Source: Ornatilinea apprima (GTDB lineage: Bacteria > Chloroflexota > Anaerolineae > Anaerolineales > Anaerolineaceae). Taken from it: a DNA stretch of 64,000 nucleotides. Positions 9,104-18,923 of this stretch are shown one piece after another (positions within the stretch are counted from its first letter, which is position 1; each line of letters opens with the position of its first letter). Made by a program: the position numbers and the translations under genes. The stretch covers positions 174,018-238,017 of the forward strand of contig NZ_LGCL01000019.1 of NCBI RefSeq assembly GCF_001306115.1, read 5' to 3'. The notes beneath the pieces were generated by a model that saw nothing but the letters and a program-made list of their open reading frames with translations, was not told where the DNA came from and did not search any database.

Positions 9104-10366
9104 CTATTTTGCTTCACCCCGGCGCACCCCCACCATCATCGCCAGCGCGAAGAGCAGAAAAATCGGACTGATCAGCATCATCAGGTTATAGTTGTTCCCC
9201 GAGAACTGCACCGCCGCGCCAAACGCCAGCGGACCTACCACCGCCGCGGTCTGCGACGAAAAGTAATACAGCCCGGTATAAGCCCCCAGGTTTTCATCGG
9301 TAGTCATATCCACTACCATGGGCAGCGAATTGATGTTAATCAGCGACCAGGCAAACCCCGCCAGCATCAGAATAAAACTGACCGGGTAAATCCCCGCCGT
9401 TTTGGTGACCGACGCGATCCGCGCGCCGACGGTTATGCTGGGAGGCAGCACATACATTAATCCCAAAGAGACAATCATCATTACAATTCCAGTGATGATC
9501 GTACGCTTGCGGCCAAATTTAGCCGCAATATAGCCAGATGGAATGGCGAAGACCAAGAAGATCAGCGATACATACGTTAATTGGAAAGCCGCGTCGGCCT
9601 CGCCCAGTCCCAGGTGCTTCACCGCGTACAGGGTGAAGAAAGTCTCAATCGCGTACCAGCTCAAAAACCAGAACAGAATCGCCGTCAGCATGCGCGCCGC
9701 GCTGCGCTCTTCTTCGGCAAACACACTGGTGATGCTTTTCCACACATCCGGGCGTTCCGCCTTTTGGTCGTCGCGCGTTGAATATTCCTTCGGCTCGCGG
9801 ATGAACACCAGCACCAGAATCGCCGAAAGCGTAACCAGCGCCGAACCCAGCCAGAAAGCATAATTGGGGTTTTTGGCGTAGAGCTGTGACCCAACCGCAA
9901 AGGAAATTACCGAGGCCAGCCCGCCCATAAAGTTGATAATCCCGTTAGCCTGCGAGCGCTGCGCCGAAGGGGTGATGTCTGGCATCAAGGCAATCACCGG
10001 CGTGCGCCAGAACGCCATGCTCACCAGCACCGTTGTGGCCGTCAGCACGAACAGCACCAGCGATGAGCTCAACGGCATCAATCCAAACGCGATGGCCGCC
10101 ACTGGCGCGCCAATCAGAATGAACGGCAGCCGCCGCCCCAGGGGCGTGCGCAGCCGGTCAGACCAGGCCCCCACCCAGGGTTGGATCAGCACCGCCGCCA
10201 GGTTATCCAGCACCATAAAAATGGCGATCCAAAACGCGCTCAGCCCAAACTGCCGGTCTAAAATGAGCGGCACAAACGCGTTATAGATCGCCCAGATGAT
10301 ACTCACACCAAAGAAGCCAAAGCCCAACAAGAACGTCTTAGGGTAGCTAAATCGTTTCTCTTCCAT
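9104..10366 (-). CDS. MFS transporter (possibly sugar-type, SLC45-like)
   Basis: This is an inner-membrane secondary carrier, 420 residues with about 12 hydrophobic segments. The loop between helices 2 and 3 reads IQPWVGAWSDRLRTPLGRRLPFI, an expanded form of the MFS motif (GxxSDRxxxxGRR). A matching loop in the second half is AKFGRKRTII. The phrase SDRLRTPLGRR is reminiscent of the SLC45/sucrose-type carriers, but substrate assignment is only a guess. The start has AGGAG four bases before ATG. It follows trmD by 42 bases on the same strand and may be cotranscribed. A hairpin terminator ends the unit. Confidence 0.85.
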   Translation of the reverse strand: MEEKRFSYPKTFLLGFGFFGVSIIWAIYNAFVPLILDRQFGLSAFWIAIFMVLDNLAAVLIQPWVGAWSDRLRTPLGRRLPFILIGAPVAAIAFGLMPLSSSLVLFVLTATTVLVSMAFWRTPVIALMPDITPSAQRSQANGIINFMGGLASVISFAVGSQLYAKNPNYAFWLGSALVTLSAILVLVFIREPKEYSTRDDQKAERPDVWKSITSVFAEEERSAARMLTAILFWFLSWYAIETFFTLYAVKHLGLGEADAAFQLTYVSLIFLVFAIPSGYIAAKFGRKRTIITGIVMMIVSLGLMYVLPPSITVGARIASVTKTAGIYPVSFILMLAGFAWSLININSLPMVVDMTTDENLGAYTGLYYFSSQTAAVVGPLAFGAAVQFSGNNYNLMMLISPIFLLFALAMMVGVRRGEAK

Positions 10367-10408
10367 GCCTCTCCTGATGATTGCTGATTGAATAATGAAA
10401 TGGTTGGG

Positions 10409-11158
10409 TTAAACGTCTTCAGACCGGCTCAGCGCCTCGCGCAGCTTCTTCAAAAATGCCTGGTCCTTTTTCGACAGATCCATCGCCTCCAGCAAATCGG
10501 GCCGGCGCTGCAGGGTGCGCTCCAGCGCCCGCTCGCGCCGCCAGCGATCAATTTCCGCGTGATTTCCGCTCTGCAGCACCGCCGGCACACCCCAGCCGCG
10601 AAACTCCGGCGGCCGTGTGTAATGCGGATACTCCAGCAGCCCCGATGCAAAAGAATCATCCTCCGCGCCGGTCGGGTCGCCCAGCGCGCCGGGGATCAGG
10701 CGCGTCAGCGCGTCGATTAACACCATCGCCGGCAGCTCGCCGCCCGTCAGCACAAAGTCGCCAATCGAAATTTCATCCGTCACCAGGTGCTCGCGCACCC
10801 GCTCGTCTACCCCCTCATACCGCCCGCACAGCAGACCAATCCGCTCGTAGCCTGACAGCTCATTAGCCACCTGCTGGGTGAACTGCCGCCCCTGCGGCGT
10901 CATCAGAATCACCGGGCACGCCGGCGGAGCGCCCAGCACCGATTCCACCGCCGCGAAAATCGGCTCCGGCTTCATCACCATCCCCCCCCCGCCACCATAC
11001 GGCGTATCGTCGGTAATGTGATGCTTATCGGTTGTCCAATCGCGGATATTGTAGAGCGACACCTCAATCAGGCGATTCTCAGCCGCGCGCTTCAGCATGC
11101 TGGTCGCCAAATACGAAGAAAACATTTCCGGGAATAAGGTAAAAACGTCAAAACGCAT
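10409..11158 (-). CDS. trmD: tRNA (guanine-37-N1)-methyltransferase
   Basis: It methylates G37 next to the anticodon of tRNAs reading CNN codons, using S-adenosylmethionine, and so prevents +1 frameshifting. At 249 residues it matches the family (~240-250). It shows the N-terminal [13 protein letters not shown], the loop [13 protein letters not shown], the trefoil-knot SAM site [32 protein letters not shown], and the C-terminal helical domain ending near [11 protein letters not shown]. In many bacteria trmD sits with rpsP, rimM and rplS, but here it stands alone between an MFS carrier and a UvrA-like gene, so it has been moved out of the usual ribosomal operon. Confidence 0.97.
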   Translation of the reverse strand: MRFDVFTLFPEMFSSYLATSMLKRAAENRLIEVSLYNIRDWTTDKHHITDDTPYGGGGGMVMKPEPIFAAVESVLGAPPACPVILMTPQGRQFTQQVANELSGYERIGLLCGRYEGVDERVREHLVTDEISIGDFVLTGGELPAMVLIDALTRLIPGALGDPTGAEDDSFASGLLEYPHYTRPPEFRGWGVPAVLQSGNHAEIDRWRRERALERTLQRRPDLLEAMDLSKKDQAFLKKLREALSRSEDV

Positions 11159-11296
11159 ACGCCTATTGTATTGTGAACCGCCCCGCCAGGCAAGCCAAAC
11201 CGTTCTTGCTCATCCTCGCGCCAAATTTCTCCCTTTCCCTACAACCGCCCGGAAATGCCCAACTTGTGACCAACCCGTTGGCCCTCATTTCTTCTT

Positions 11297-11345
11297 CCTT
11301 CCCCTAAAATCTGGCGTTTTTGGGGGAAGGCCAGCATGGAGGTCT
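11297..11345. repeat. Palindromic element, possible dispersed repeat copy A
   Basis: A 13-bp stem with one wobble pair (11297-11309 with 11318-11330, ccttcccc / ggggaagg ends) is followed by a tail ending in GGAGGTCTTC. A similar arrangement, a C-run plus AAAATC arm, a TTTTGGGGGA arm and a GGGGGTCTTG tail, occurs at 45870-45916. There is no T-run, so it is not an obvious terminator. Confidence 0.4.
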
Positions 11346-11380
11346 TCTGCGCCAACATTTTCGGCAAAGCTAGGGTATGG

Positions 11381-13912
11381 TCACCTCAAAATTCCCCGCA
11401 AATACCGCCCCGTGACCGACTCTTCGCTGCTTGCCACCTGCTCCGGCGTTCCTTCCGCCACCAGACGCCCGCCAGCCGCGCCGCCTTCCGGCCCCAGATC
11501 GATCACCCAGTCTGCCGTCTTCACCACTTCCAGATTGTGCTCAGTCACTACCACACTGTTGCCCGCCTCCACCAACCGCCGCAGAACCTCCAGCAGCCGC
11601 GCTGTGTCAGCCAGGTGCAGGCCCGTAGTCGGCTCATCCAGCAGATACAGCGTCTGTCCAGAAGTTCGCCGCCCCAGCTCTTTGGCCAGCTTCACCCGCT
11701 GGGCCTCTCCACCCGAAAGCGTCTTGGTCGGCTGGCCCAACTGCAAATAACCCAACCCCACATCTGCCAGCACCTGCAAGCGGCTGGCCGCCGCCGGAAC
11801 GTCACGGAACAATTCCAGCGCTTCTTCAACGGTCAGGTCCAACACCTGCGCAATATCCAGCCCTTTATAGCGCGCGCTTAACGTTTCCGGCTTGAAGCGC
11901 CGGCCGTGACACACCGGGCAGCGCACTTCCACATCGGGCAAGAAATGCATTTTTACTGTCAGCACACCACTTCCCTCACAGCGCTCGCAGCGCCCGCCCG
12001 GCACATTGAAAGAAAAATGCCGCGCGGCCAAGCCCCGCTCTCGCGCCGCGTCCGTTGCCGCGAAAGCCTCGCGGATCGCCGTGAAGGCATCCGAATAGGT
12101 CGCCGCATTGGAGCGCGGAATCCGCCCCACATGCTCCTGGTCAATCGTGATAATCTTATCCAGATATTCGCAGCCCTCTAGCGCGTCGTGCTCGCCCGGC
12201 GACTCCGCCGCCCCATACAGCCTCTGGCGCAGCGCCCGGTCGACAATATCGAACACCAGCGTAGACTTACCCGACCCCGAAACACCCGTTACTGCCACCA
12301 GCGAACCCAGCGGCAGACTCACCGTCAGATTCTGCAAATTGTGATGCCGCGCTCCCCGGATGGTGAGCGCCTTGCCGTTCGGGGCGCGCCGCCGCTTTGG
12401 CACCACGATGCGCGCCCGCCCGGCCAAATAATCGCCCGTCAGCGACCCGGCCGCCCGCGCCACTTGCGCCGGTGTGCCCATCGCCACCACCCGCCCGCCG
12501 TGCTTGCCCGCGCCGGGGCCAAAATCGATCACCGTGTCCGCCGCCGCGATGGTTTCCAGATCGTGCTCAATCACCAGCACTGTATTTCCCAGATCGCGCA
12601 AGCGCTTCAGCACTTCAATCAACTTGTGTGTATCGCGCTGGTGCAGGCCAATGGTCGGCTCGTCAAAAACGTAGAGCAGCCCGCTCAACCCTGAACCCAA
12701 CAGATTCGCCAGCCGCAGCCGCTGCGCCTCCCCCGCCGAAAGGCTTGGCGCGGAGCGTTCCAGGGTCAGGTAGCCCGCCCCCGTCTCCACCAGCCGCCCG
12801 ATGCGGTCCTTCAAATCCTGCAAAATGGCGTCAGCCAGCCGCATCTCCTGCGCACTGAAAACCGCCGGCAGCCCCTCCAACCACGCGCCCAGCTCGCTCA
12901 AGGCCATGCGGCTCACCTCTACAATCGACCTGCCGCTCACCGTAACCACCCGGCTTTCCGGACGCAGGCGCGTGCCTTTGCAGTCTGGGCAGGTTTCCGT
13001 CACCAGCAGTGCTTCCATCTTCTCGCGGTAATCCGCATCCTCAATCCGGTCCGCATACCGCCGCAGCACATTGGTGGCAATTCCCTCAAACCGCCCCTTG
13101 CTCACCGTAGCCGGCGGCTCTACATCGGGAAAATGCCGGCGGAACTGCGGGCTGTTTGCCCCATAGAACAACAAATCGCGCTGCGCCGGGCTGAAGTTTT
13201 TCACCGCCCGCGATAAATCAAAATCAAACCCAAAATAACTGGCCGCGGCAGTCAGGGTGTTCAAATAATGCCGGATATAATGAATATCCCACCCTTTCAC
13301 CGCGCCTTCAGCAATGCTCTTCTCTTCATCCAGCAACCGGTCTACATTTACCCGATGAATTATGCCCAAACCCGTGCAGGTAGGGCAGGCTCCCTCCGGC
13401 TTATTGAAGGAGAAGAACGCCATCCCCATTTCCGGTATCGCGGCCTCGCAGTGCGGGCAGGCAAAGGTCTGGCCGCTGCCGTCCGCGTCCGAATCGGTAT
13501 CGTCTTCCCAGTCCAAACCGGCGCTGGCATGAACTGGCGGCACATTTTTGCCGCAAACCGGGCAAGGGCGGTGCCCCAGCCGCGCAAACAGCACCCGCAG
13601 ATAAGTGTACACCTCCGTCACCGTGCCCACCGTTGAACGTGGATTCTGGTGCGTCAGATGTTGGTCTACGCTGATGGTCGGTGAAAGCCCGCTAATGCTC
13701 TCCACCGGCGCTTTGGACAGCCCATACGTTACCAGCCCCAGCGATTCCATATACTGCCGCTGCCCTTCTTTGAGTAAAATATCAAAACCCAGGGTTGATT
13801 TCCCTGAACCCGAAACCCCGGTGAATGCCACCAATTGGCCTTTTGGAATATCCACGGAAAGATTTTTTAGATTATGCAGCCGGGCGCCGCGAATGTTAAT
13901 TTGGTCAGTCAT
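11381..13912 (-). CDS. UvrA-family ABC ATPase lacking the UvrB-binding domain (UvrA2-like)
   Basis: A paralogue of the DNA-damage sensor UvrA, 843 residues versus ~940 for the canonical protein. It has two ABC modules: Walker A GVSGSGKST near residue 35 and again near 540, signatures LSAGEAQRLRL and LSGGEAQRVKLA, and Walker B YVFDEPTIGLH and YLLDEPTTGLH. Zinc-binding cysteine pairs are visible (CPVCG, CPHCE, CPTCTG, CERCEGSG, CPVCHG). Between CPVCG and the next cysteine pair there are only ~40 residues where canonical UvrA has ~130, so the UvrB-interaction domain is missing. Such UvrA2-type proteins are linked in the literature to resistance to DNA-binding drugs or to tolerance of damage. A GGAGG site precedes the ATG. 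Confidence 0.88.
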   Translation of the reverse strand: MTDQINIRGARLHNLKNLSVDIPKGQLVAFTGVSGSGKSTLGFDILLKEGQRQYMESLGLVTYGLSKAPVESISGLSPTISVDQHLTHQNPRSTVGTVTEVYTYLRVLFARLGHRPCPVCGKNVPPVHASAGLDWEDDTDSDADGSGQTFACPHCEAAIPEMGMAFFSFNKPEGACPTCTGLGIIHRVNVDRLLDEEKSIAEGAVKGWDIHYIRHYLNTLTAAASYFGFDFDLSRAVKNFSPAQRDLLFYGANSPQFRRHFPDVEPPATVSKGRFEGIATNVLRRYADRIEDADYREKMEALLVTETCPDCKGTRLRPESRVVTVSGRSIVEVSRMALSELGAWLEGLPAVFSAQEMRLADAILQDLKDRIGRLVETGAGYLTLERSAPSLSAGEAQRLRLANLLGSGLSGLLYVFDEPTIGLHQRDTHKLIEVLKRLRDLGNTVLVIEHDLETIAAADTVIDFGPGAGKHGGRVVAMGTPAQVARAAGSLTGDYLAGRARIVVPKRRRAPNGKALTIRGARHHNLQNLTVSLPLGSLVAVTGVSGSGKSTLVFDIVDRALRQRLYGAAESPGEHDALEGCEYLDKIITIDQEHVGRIPRSNAATYSDAFTAIREAFAATDAARERGLAARHFSFNVPGGRCERCEGSGVLTVKMHFLPDVEVRCPVCHGRRFKPETLSARYKGLDIAQVLDLTVEEALELFRDVPAAASRLQVLADVGLGYLQLGQPTKTLSGGEAQRVKLAKELGRRTSGQTLYLLDEPTTGLHLADTARLLEVLRRLVEAGNSVVVTEHNLEVVKTADWVIDLGPEGGAAGGRLVAEGTPEQVASSEESVTGRYLRGILR

Positions 13913-14096
13913 CGTTCCTCCATGGTTAGCAAATGGGCGGTCGTTTGCGAACCGTCTCTTTTTTGATTATAAAACCCTGGTGCGCAAGTGGAAGGTTTAT
14001 TCGATTGAACCTGCAAAGGGGTGGATTTTTTTGATATTTTTACCCAGATTTGGATTAATTCAGCTTAAGAACACATCCCTCTCCTTGCTCACCATC

Positions 14097-14126
14097 TTGA
14101 CGCATCTAAAAACAGAATGGTAAGAT
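14097..14126 (+). promoter_or_regulatory. Promoter of the TPR gene pair
   Basis: TTGACG (14097-14102), an 18-base spacer and TAAGAT (14121-14126). Transcription would begin near 14133, which argues that the downstream ATG at 14160, with AAAGGAAG ten bases ahead, is the translation start and not the ATG at 14133. Confidence 0.6.
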
Positions 14127-14159
14127 GAAATCATGTATCTCAAAGGAAGCAAACTCAGC

Positions 14160-15404
14160 ATGACACGCCGCCGGTCGCGGTCGAACCCGCTGCGGCTTTT
14201 TATCCTCATCGTTCTTGTCGGTGGGGCGTTATATGTGAACCAGGTGGTCGTGCCGGCCACACCGCCCTTATTTGTGCCTACCCCCACGCCCACCCGCTCG
14301 CCAGAGTCGTACATCACCGACGCGGACGCCCTGCTGGAAGAAGGCAAAATCTCGCAGGCTATCACCGCCTACGAAAAAGCCATTCAGGCCAACCCCAAAA
14401 ACCCGGCCGTATATATCACCACCGCCCGCCTGCAGGTTTATAACGGCATGTATGATGAAGCCATTGCCAACGCCGAGAACGCCCTGCTGCTCAACGCCAA
14501 CAACTCGATTGCGCACGCCCTGCGCGGATGGGCTTTGGGGTTCAAAGGTGAATATCTTGAGGCCGAGGCAGCCATTAAAACTGCCCTCGAAATTGATCCC
14601 AACAACGCCGCGGCATACGCCTACCGCGCCGAAATTCTGGCCCGTCAGTGGGAAGCCGGCGGTGGTCTATTGGGCACCCTCGACAATGCCATTGAAGCCT
14701 CCCGCGAGGCGGAACGCCTGGGCCCCAACCAGTTGGAAACCCACCGCGCGCGCGGCATCATTCTGGAACTGACCGCCAACTACGAAGACGCTTCCCGCCA
14801 GTTTGAGAGCGCCATCGCCATCAATCCCAACATTGCCGACCTGCACCTGGCCCTGGGCCGTAATTACCGGACGATGGAGCTGTACGACCGCGCCGTGGAA
14901 GAGTTCAACCGCGCCCTGGCGCTCAACCCCAAAGATCCGCTTCCCAATACCTACATCTCCCGCACCTATGCCACCGTGGGTGAATACGCCAAAGCCATTC
15001 AATACGCCGAGCAGGCAATCAAAGCCAACCCCTCCGACCCCTATCTTTATGGCAACCTCGGCCAGATGTACTACAAAAACGTCCAGTACAAAGACGCGCT
15101 CATCCCGCTGCGCCTTTCTGTGCGCGGCGGCACAACCGCTGAGGGTGTGGAAATTAAAGGCCTGCCGCTGGATTACGGGCGCGTCGCTGAGTATTACTAT
15201 ACCTACGGGCTTACCCTGGCACAGATGGGTGAATGCGGAGAAGCCTTGCCGCTATCTCAGCTTCTCCAGCAAGCCGTTCCCAACGACGAATACGCCATGT
15301 ACAACGCCCAAGAAATCATCAACATCTGCTCAAAGGTCGCCGAAGAGGCTCCCCGCAACCCGCAATCTACCACCCCTGAGCCGTCGGCCACACCTGAGTC
15401 GTAA
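14160..15404 (+). CDS. Membrane-anchored TPR repeat protein 1
   Basis: 414 residues from the preferred ATG at 14160. A basic N-terminus (MTRRRSRSNPLR) precedes a single membrane helix (residues ~10-27), a Thr/Pro linker, then about six to seven tetratricopeptide repeats (for example EEGKISQAITAYEKAIQANP and YDRAVEEFNRALALNPKDP). After the repeats comes a module with DYGRVAEYYYTYGLTLAQMGECGEAL, then a Pro/Thr/Ser tail. The topology suggests an extracytoplasmic protein-interaction scaffold held by one helix. The second TPR gene begins 19 bases later and shares the same plan, so they form one transcription unit. No enzymatic domain is visible; the function is unknown. Confidence 0.85.
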   Translation: MTRRRSRSNPLRLFILIVLVGGALYVNQVVVPATPPLFVPTPTPTRSPESYITDADALLEEGKISQAITAYEKAIQANPKNPAVYITTARLQVYNGMYDEAIANAENALLLNANNSIAHALRGWALGFKGEYLEAEAAIKTALEIDPNNAAAYAYRAEILARQWEAGGGLLGTLDNAIEASREAERLGPNQLETHRARGIILELTANYEDASRQFESAIAINPNIADLHLALGRNYRTMELYDRAVEEFNRALALNPKDPLPNTYISRTYATVGEYAKAIQYAEQAIKANPSDPYLYGNLGQMYYKNVQYKDALIPLRLSVRGGTTAEGVEIKGLPLDYGRVAEYYYTYGLTLAQMGECGEALPLSQLLQQAVPNDEYAMYNAQEIINICSKVAEEAPRNPQSTTPEPSATPES

Positions 15405-15422
15405 CCAGAATCGGTCAATCGT

Positions 15423-16763
15423 ATGAACAGACCCCTCAGCCGTCCGCTCTTTCACAAGCAGCGCGCGCGCAGCGAACCTTACCGGGTATTGGTTTTGCTC
15501 CTCTTGCTGGTAGCCGGCCTCTTTGTTTTGCGTGCCGTGGATCAGGACCAAATCCGCTCACCGTTCGACCCCACCCCCGTTCCTACCCGCACGGGCTTCT
15601 CATGGGCAACCGAAGCCCAAACTCAATTCCAGGCTGGCAACCTGGTGATGGCGATCAATGCCTACCAGTCCGCCCTGGAGCTGGAGCCCAATAACGCAGA
15701 AATGTGGGCCGAGTTGTCCCGCATCCAGTCGTACCGCTCCACCCAGCTCACCACCGACGCCGAAAAACGCGAGCAGTTACTGGCCGCCATCGAATCGGCT
15801 GACCGCGCCATCGCCGCCGACGACTTCAACAGCAACGCTCATGCCGCCCGCGCCTTCGCCCTCGACTGGTTCTCCAACCCCAACCTCTCTGGCGCCGACT
15901 CAGAACGCTACCTCACCGAAGCCGAACAGGAAGCCGTGCGCGCCATCCAGCTCGACAATCGAAACGCCCTGGCTCTGGCCTATTATGCCGAAATCCTCAA
16001 CGACCAGATGAAATGGACCCAGGCATCCCAATACATTGTCCAGGCCCTCGAGCGCGATTCAACCCTGATGGATGTGCACCGCGTCAACGCCGGCATCCAG
16101 GAAACCCTCGCCAACTACGGCGAAGCGATCAACGAATACAAGCGCGCCACCGAAATCACCCCCAATCTCACCTTCCTGTACCTCAACATCGGCGTTAATT
16201 ACCGCCAATTGCAGCAGTATGAACGCGCCCTGGAATATTTTGCCAAAGCCGCCAACATTAACGAACAGCTCGGCGTGAACGACCCCACCCCCTATATTGC
16301 CATCGGCAAAACCTACTCACAGGTTGGCGAATTCTTCATCGCCGCGCGCAACGTGCGCAAAGCCCTGCAGCTTAACCCCACCAACCCTGATGTCTACGGA
16401 TCGCTGGGCATCATCTACTTCAAATCGCGCAATTACGAAGGCGCCATCGAAGCCCTCAAGTGCGCGGTGCGTGGATGCGACGCGCAAGAGACCTGTAATG
16501 TGCGTATGGGAAGCGTCTGTGAAGAAAGTGAAGTGGATCCACAGTTTACCATCGAAGGCATGCCTCTCTCCGGCAGCACGGTGGTGTATTACTACACCTA
16601 CGGCTCTGCTCTGGCTGGCATGGCGCGCCCTTACAATGATTACTGCGTCGAGGCCCGCGCTTTAATGAATGAAGTGCGCGCCCAGTTCAGCGGCGAGCCG
16701 GTGGTGATGCAAATTGTGGAAGAAAACGAAGCCGTTTGCGACCAGTTTGTAACCTATCCCTGA
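15423..16763 (+). CDS. Membrane-anchored TPR repeat protein 2
   Basis: 446 residues, a divergent paralogue of the preceding gene. It has an N-terminal membrane helix (VLVLLLLLVAGLFVL, ~22-36), the linker FDPTPVPTRTG, then TPR units such as AGNLVMAINAYQSALELEPN, YGEAINEYKRATEITPN and YERALEYFAKAANINEQ. The C-terminal part contains a four-Cys segment (CAVRGCDAQETCNVRMGSVC) and the phrase VVYYYTYGSALAGMA, which mirrors the YYYTYG of protein 1. Both probably project outward and bind partners through the TPR superhelix. groESL follows, but with its own promoter. No known function. Confidence 0.85.
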   Translation: MNRPLSRPLFHKQRARSEPYRVLVLLLLLVAGLFVLRAVDQDQIRSPFDPTPVPTRTGFSWATEAQTQFQAGNLVMAINAYQSALELEPNNAEMWAELSRIQSYRSTQLTTDAEKREQLLAAIESADRAIAADDFNSNAHAARAFALDWFSNPNLSGADSERYLTEAEQEAVRAIQLDNRNALALAYYAEILNDQMKWTQASQYIVQALERDSTLMDVHRVNAGIQETLANYGEAINEYKRATEITPNLTFLYLNIGVNYRQLQQYERALEYFAKAANINEQLGVNDPTPYIAIGKTYSQVGEFFIAARNVRKALQLNPTNPDVYGSLGIIYFKSRNYEGAIEALKCAVRGCDAQETCNVRMGSVCEESEVDPQFTIEGMPLSGSTVVYYYTYGSALAGMARPYNDYCVEARALMNEVRAQFSGEPVVMQIVEENEAVCDQFVTYP

Positions 16764-16800
16764 TCTGTATCAGAATTTTATAAGAAACAGTTAATCTCTC

Positions 16801-16829
16801 TTGACTTCCTTTTCAAAGCAAGTTATTAT
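16801..16829 (+). promoter_or_regulatory. groESL promoter (sigma-A type)
   Basis: TTGACT (16801-16806), a 17-base spacer and TATTAT (16824-16829): a near-consensus housekeeping promoter placed directly upstream of the CIRCE operator. Confidence 0.88.
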
Positions 16830-16840
16830 TCCTCATGCAA

Positions 16841-16867
16841 TTAGCACTCTTATTAATAGAGTGCTAA
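16841..16867. promoter_or_regulatory. CIRCE operator (HrcA-binding inverted repeat)
   Basis: A perfect match to the consensus: TTAGCACTC, nine bases, GAGTGCTAA. It overlaps the expected transcription start, so the HrcA repressor would block groESL until heat or unfolded protein titrates it. The hrcA gene is not in this window. Confidence 0.98.
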
Positions 16868-16919
16868 ATCGCCAGAATATAGGCATGATCCCTTTCAAAC
16901 TTGATACAGGAGGAAATGT

Positions 16920-17216
16920 ATGTCACTCAATCTTAAACCCCTTGGCAACCGCATCGTGGTAGAGCCTTTGGAGCAAGAAGAAAAAACTTCAGCCGGCCTT
17001 TATCTGCCCGATACCGCCAAAGAAAAACCCCAACAGGGTGTTGTTCTGGCTGTTGGGCCTGGCGACCGCGACGAGAAGGGCGAGCGCATCCCCATGGATG
17101 TCAAAGTGGATGACATCGTATTGTTTGCCAAATACGCAGGCACCGAAGTGAAAATCGACGGCAAGAAAATCCTCATCATGCGTGAGAACGACCTGCTTGC
17201 CATCGTTGAGAAGTAG
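16920..17216 (+). CDS. groES: Co-chaperonin GroES
   Basis: 98 residues, the usual length. It forms the heptameric lid of the GroEL folding chamber. Family features are [22 protein letters not shown] at the start, the mobile-loop region ([12 protein letters not shown]), [30 protein letters not shown] and the end [15 protein letters not shown] lies six bases before the ATG at 16920. groEL follows after 49 bases. Transcription is from the sigma-A promoter with CIRCE control just upstream. Confidence 0.98.
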   Translation: MSLNLKPLGNRIVVEPLEQEEKTSAGLYLPDTAKEKPQQGVVLAVGPGDRDEKGERIPMDVKVDDIVLFAKYAGTEVKIDGKKILIMRENDLLAIVEK

Positions 17217-17265
17217 TCTTTCCCAACTATCGAAATAAAAAAATCATTCATTAAGGAGTTTTCCT

Positions 17266-18897
17266 ATGGCTAAACAGCTTGTTTTTGATGAAGAAGCCCG
17301 CCGAAAGTTAAAAGCCGGTATCGATATCGTTGCGACCGCCGTTGCCACTACCTTAGGCCCCAAGGGCCGCAACGTGGCGATCGATCGCAAATTCGGCTCT
17401 CCCACCATCACCCACGACGGCGTGACTGTAGCCAAAGAAATTGAACTCGAAGATCCCTTCGAGAACATGGGTGCCCAACTGCTCAAAGAAGCGGCTACCA
17501 AAACCAACGACATCGCCGGTGACGGCACCACCACTTCCACCGTATTGGCCCACGCGGTTGTTTCTGAAGGCCTCAAAACCCTGGCCGCCGGCGCCAACCC
17601 CATGCTCCTCAAACGCGGCATCGAGGCGGCCACAAAAGCCATCTCCGACGCTATCCGCGACCAGTCCATTGAACTGACCACCAAAGATGACATTGCCAAT
17701 GTTGCCACCATCTCGGCGCAAGACCGCACCATCGGCCAGCTCATCGCCGATGTGATGGACAAAGTTGGCAAAGACGGCGTCATCACCGTGGAAGAGTCCA
17801 AAGGCCTGGAATTCGAACAGGAATACGTTGAGGGTATGCAGTTCGACCGCGGTTACATCTCGCCCTACTTCGTAACCGACGCCGAGCACATGGAAGCCGT
17901 GATCAATGAGCCGTACATCCTCATCTACGACAAGAAAATCTCTGCCGCCACCGATATCGTCCCCCTGCTGGAGAAACTGGTGCAGATCGGCAAGCGCGAG
18001 CTAGTGATCATCGCCGAAGATGTGGACGGCGAAGCCCTCGCCACTATGGTTCTGAACAAACTGCGCGGCATGCTTAACGTGCTGGCTATCAAAGCCCCCG
18101 GCTTTGGTGATCGCCGCAAAGCCATGCTGCAAGACGTCGCCATCCTCACCGGCGCCCAGGTCATCTCGGAAGAGACCGGCCGCAAGCTGGACACCGCCAC
18201 AGTTGCCGACCTCGGCCGCGCCGAGAAAGTCGTCGCTGACAAAGACAACACCACCATCGTGGGCGGCAAGGGCGATGAATCGGCCATCAAAGGCCGCATC
18301 GAGCAGATCCGCGTTGAAATCGACAAATCGACCAGCGATTACGACCGCGAGAAACTGCAAGAACGTCTGGCCAAACTCTCTGGCGGCGTTGCCATCATTC
18401 GTGTTGGCGCGGCCACCGAGACCGAGCTCAAAGAGAAGAAACACCGCGTGGAAGACGCCCTCTCGGCCACCCGCGCTGCAGTGGAAGAAGGCATCGTCCC
18501 TGGTGGCGGCGTGACGCTGATCAACGCCATCGAAGCGGTTGATAAAGTCAAACTGGAAAACGAAGACGAGCAGATCGGTGTTTCGATCATGCGCCGCGCT
18601 CTCGAAGTGCCCATGCGCAAAATCACCGAGAATGCTGGCAAAGATGGCGCCGTCATCATTGCCAACGTCAAACGCGAACAGACCGAAGCCAAGAACTCAA
18701 AGATCGGTTACGACGTACTCTCTGAGAAATATGTCGACATGGTCAAAGCCGGTATCATCGACCCCGCCAAAGTAACCCGCGGCGCTGTTGAGAACGCGGC
18801 ATCCATCGCCGCCATGATCCTCACCACCGAAGCCCTCATCACCGACATTCCGGTGAAAGAAGCCCCGGCCCCGGCTCCCCAGCCGCCCATGTACTAA
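17266..18897 (+). CDS. groEL: Chaperonin GroEL
   Basis: 543 residues, a cytoplasmic tetradecameric ATP-driven folding chamber working with GroES. Clear motifs include [31 protein letters not shown] (ATP site, given here only as the landmark near residues 30-60), the [11 protein letters not shown] loop, and [11 protein letters not shown] near residue 410. The C-terminus reads [11 protein letters not shown] and lacks the Gly-Gly-Met repeats that line the cavity floor in E. coli GroEL. AAGGAG precedes the ATG. It is the second gene of the CIRCE-controlled operon, ended by a strong terminator. Confidence 0.98.
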   Translation: MAKQLVFDEEARRKLKAGIDIVATAVATTLGPKGRNVAIDRKFGSPTITHDGVTVAKEIELEDPFENMGAQLLKEAATKTNDIAGDGTTTSTVLAHAVVSEGLKTLAAGANPMLLKRGIEAATKAISDAIRDQSIELTTKDDIANVATISAQDRTIGQLIADVMDKVGKDGVITVEESKGLEFEQEYVEGMQFDRGYISPYFVTDAEHMEAVINEPYILIYDKKISAATDIVPLLEKLVQIGKRELVIIAEDVDGEALATMVLNKLRGMLNVLAIKAPGFGDRRKAMLQDVAILTGAQVISEETGRKLDTATVADLGRAEKVVADKDNTTIVGGKGDESAIKGRIEQIRVEIDKSTSDYDREKLQERLAKLSGGVAIIRVGAATETELKEKKHRVEDALSATRAAVEEGIVPGGGVTLINAIEAVDKVKLENEDEQIGVSIMRRALEVPMRKITENAGKDGAVIIANVKREQTEAKNSKIGYDVLSEKYVDMVKAGIIDPAKVTRGAVENAASIAAMILTTEALITDIPVKEAPAPAPQPPMY

Positions 18898-18923
18898 ACC
18901 GTTCGGAAAACGACGAACAAAAA

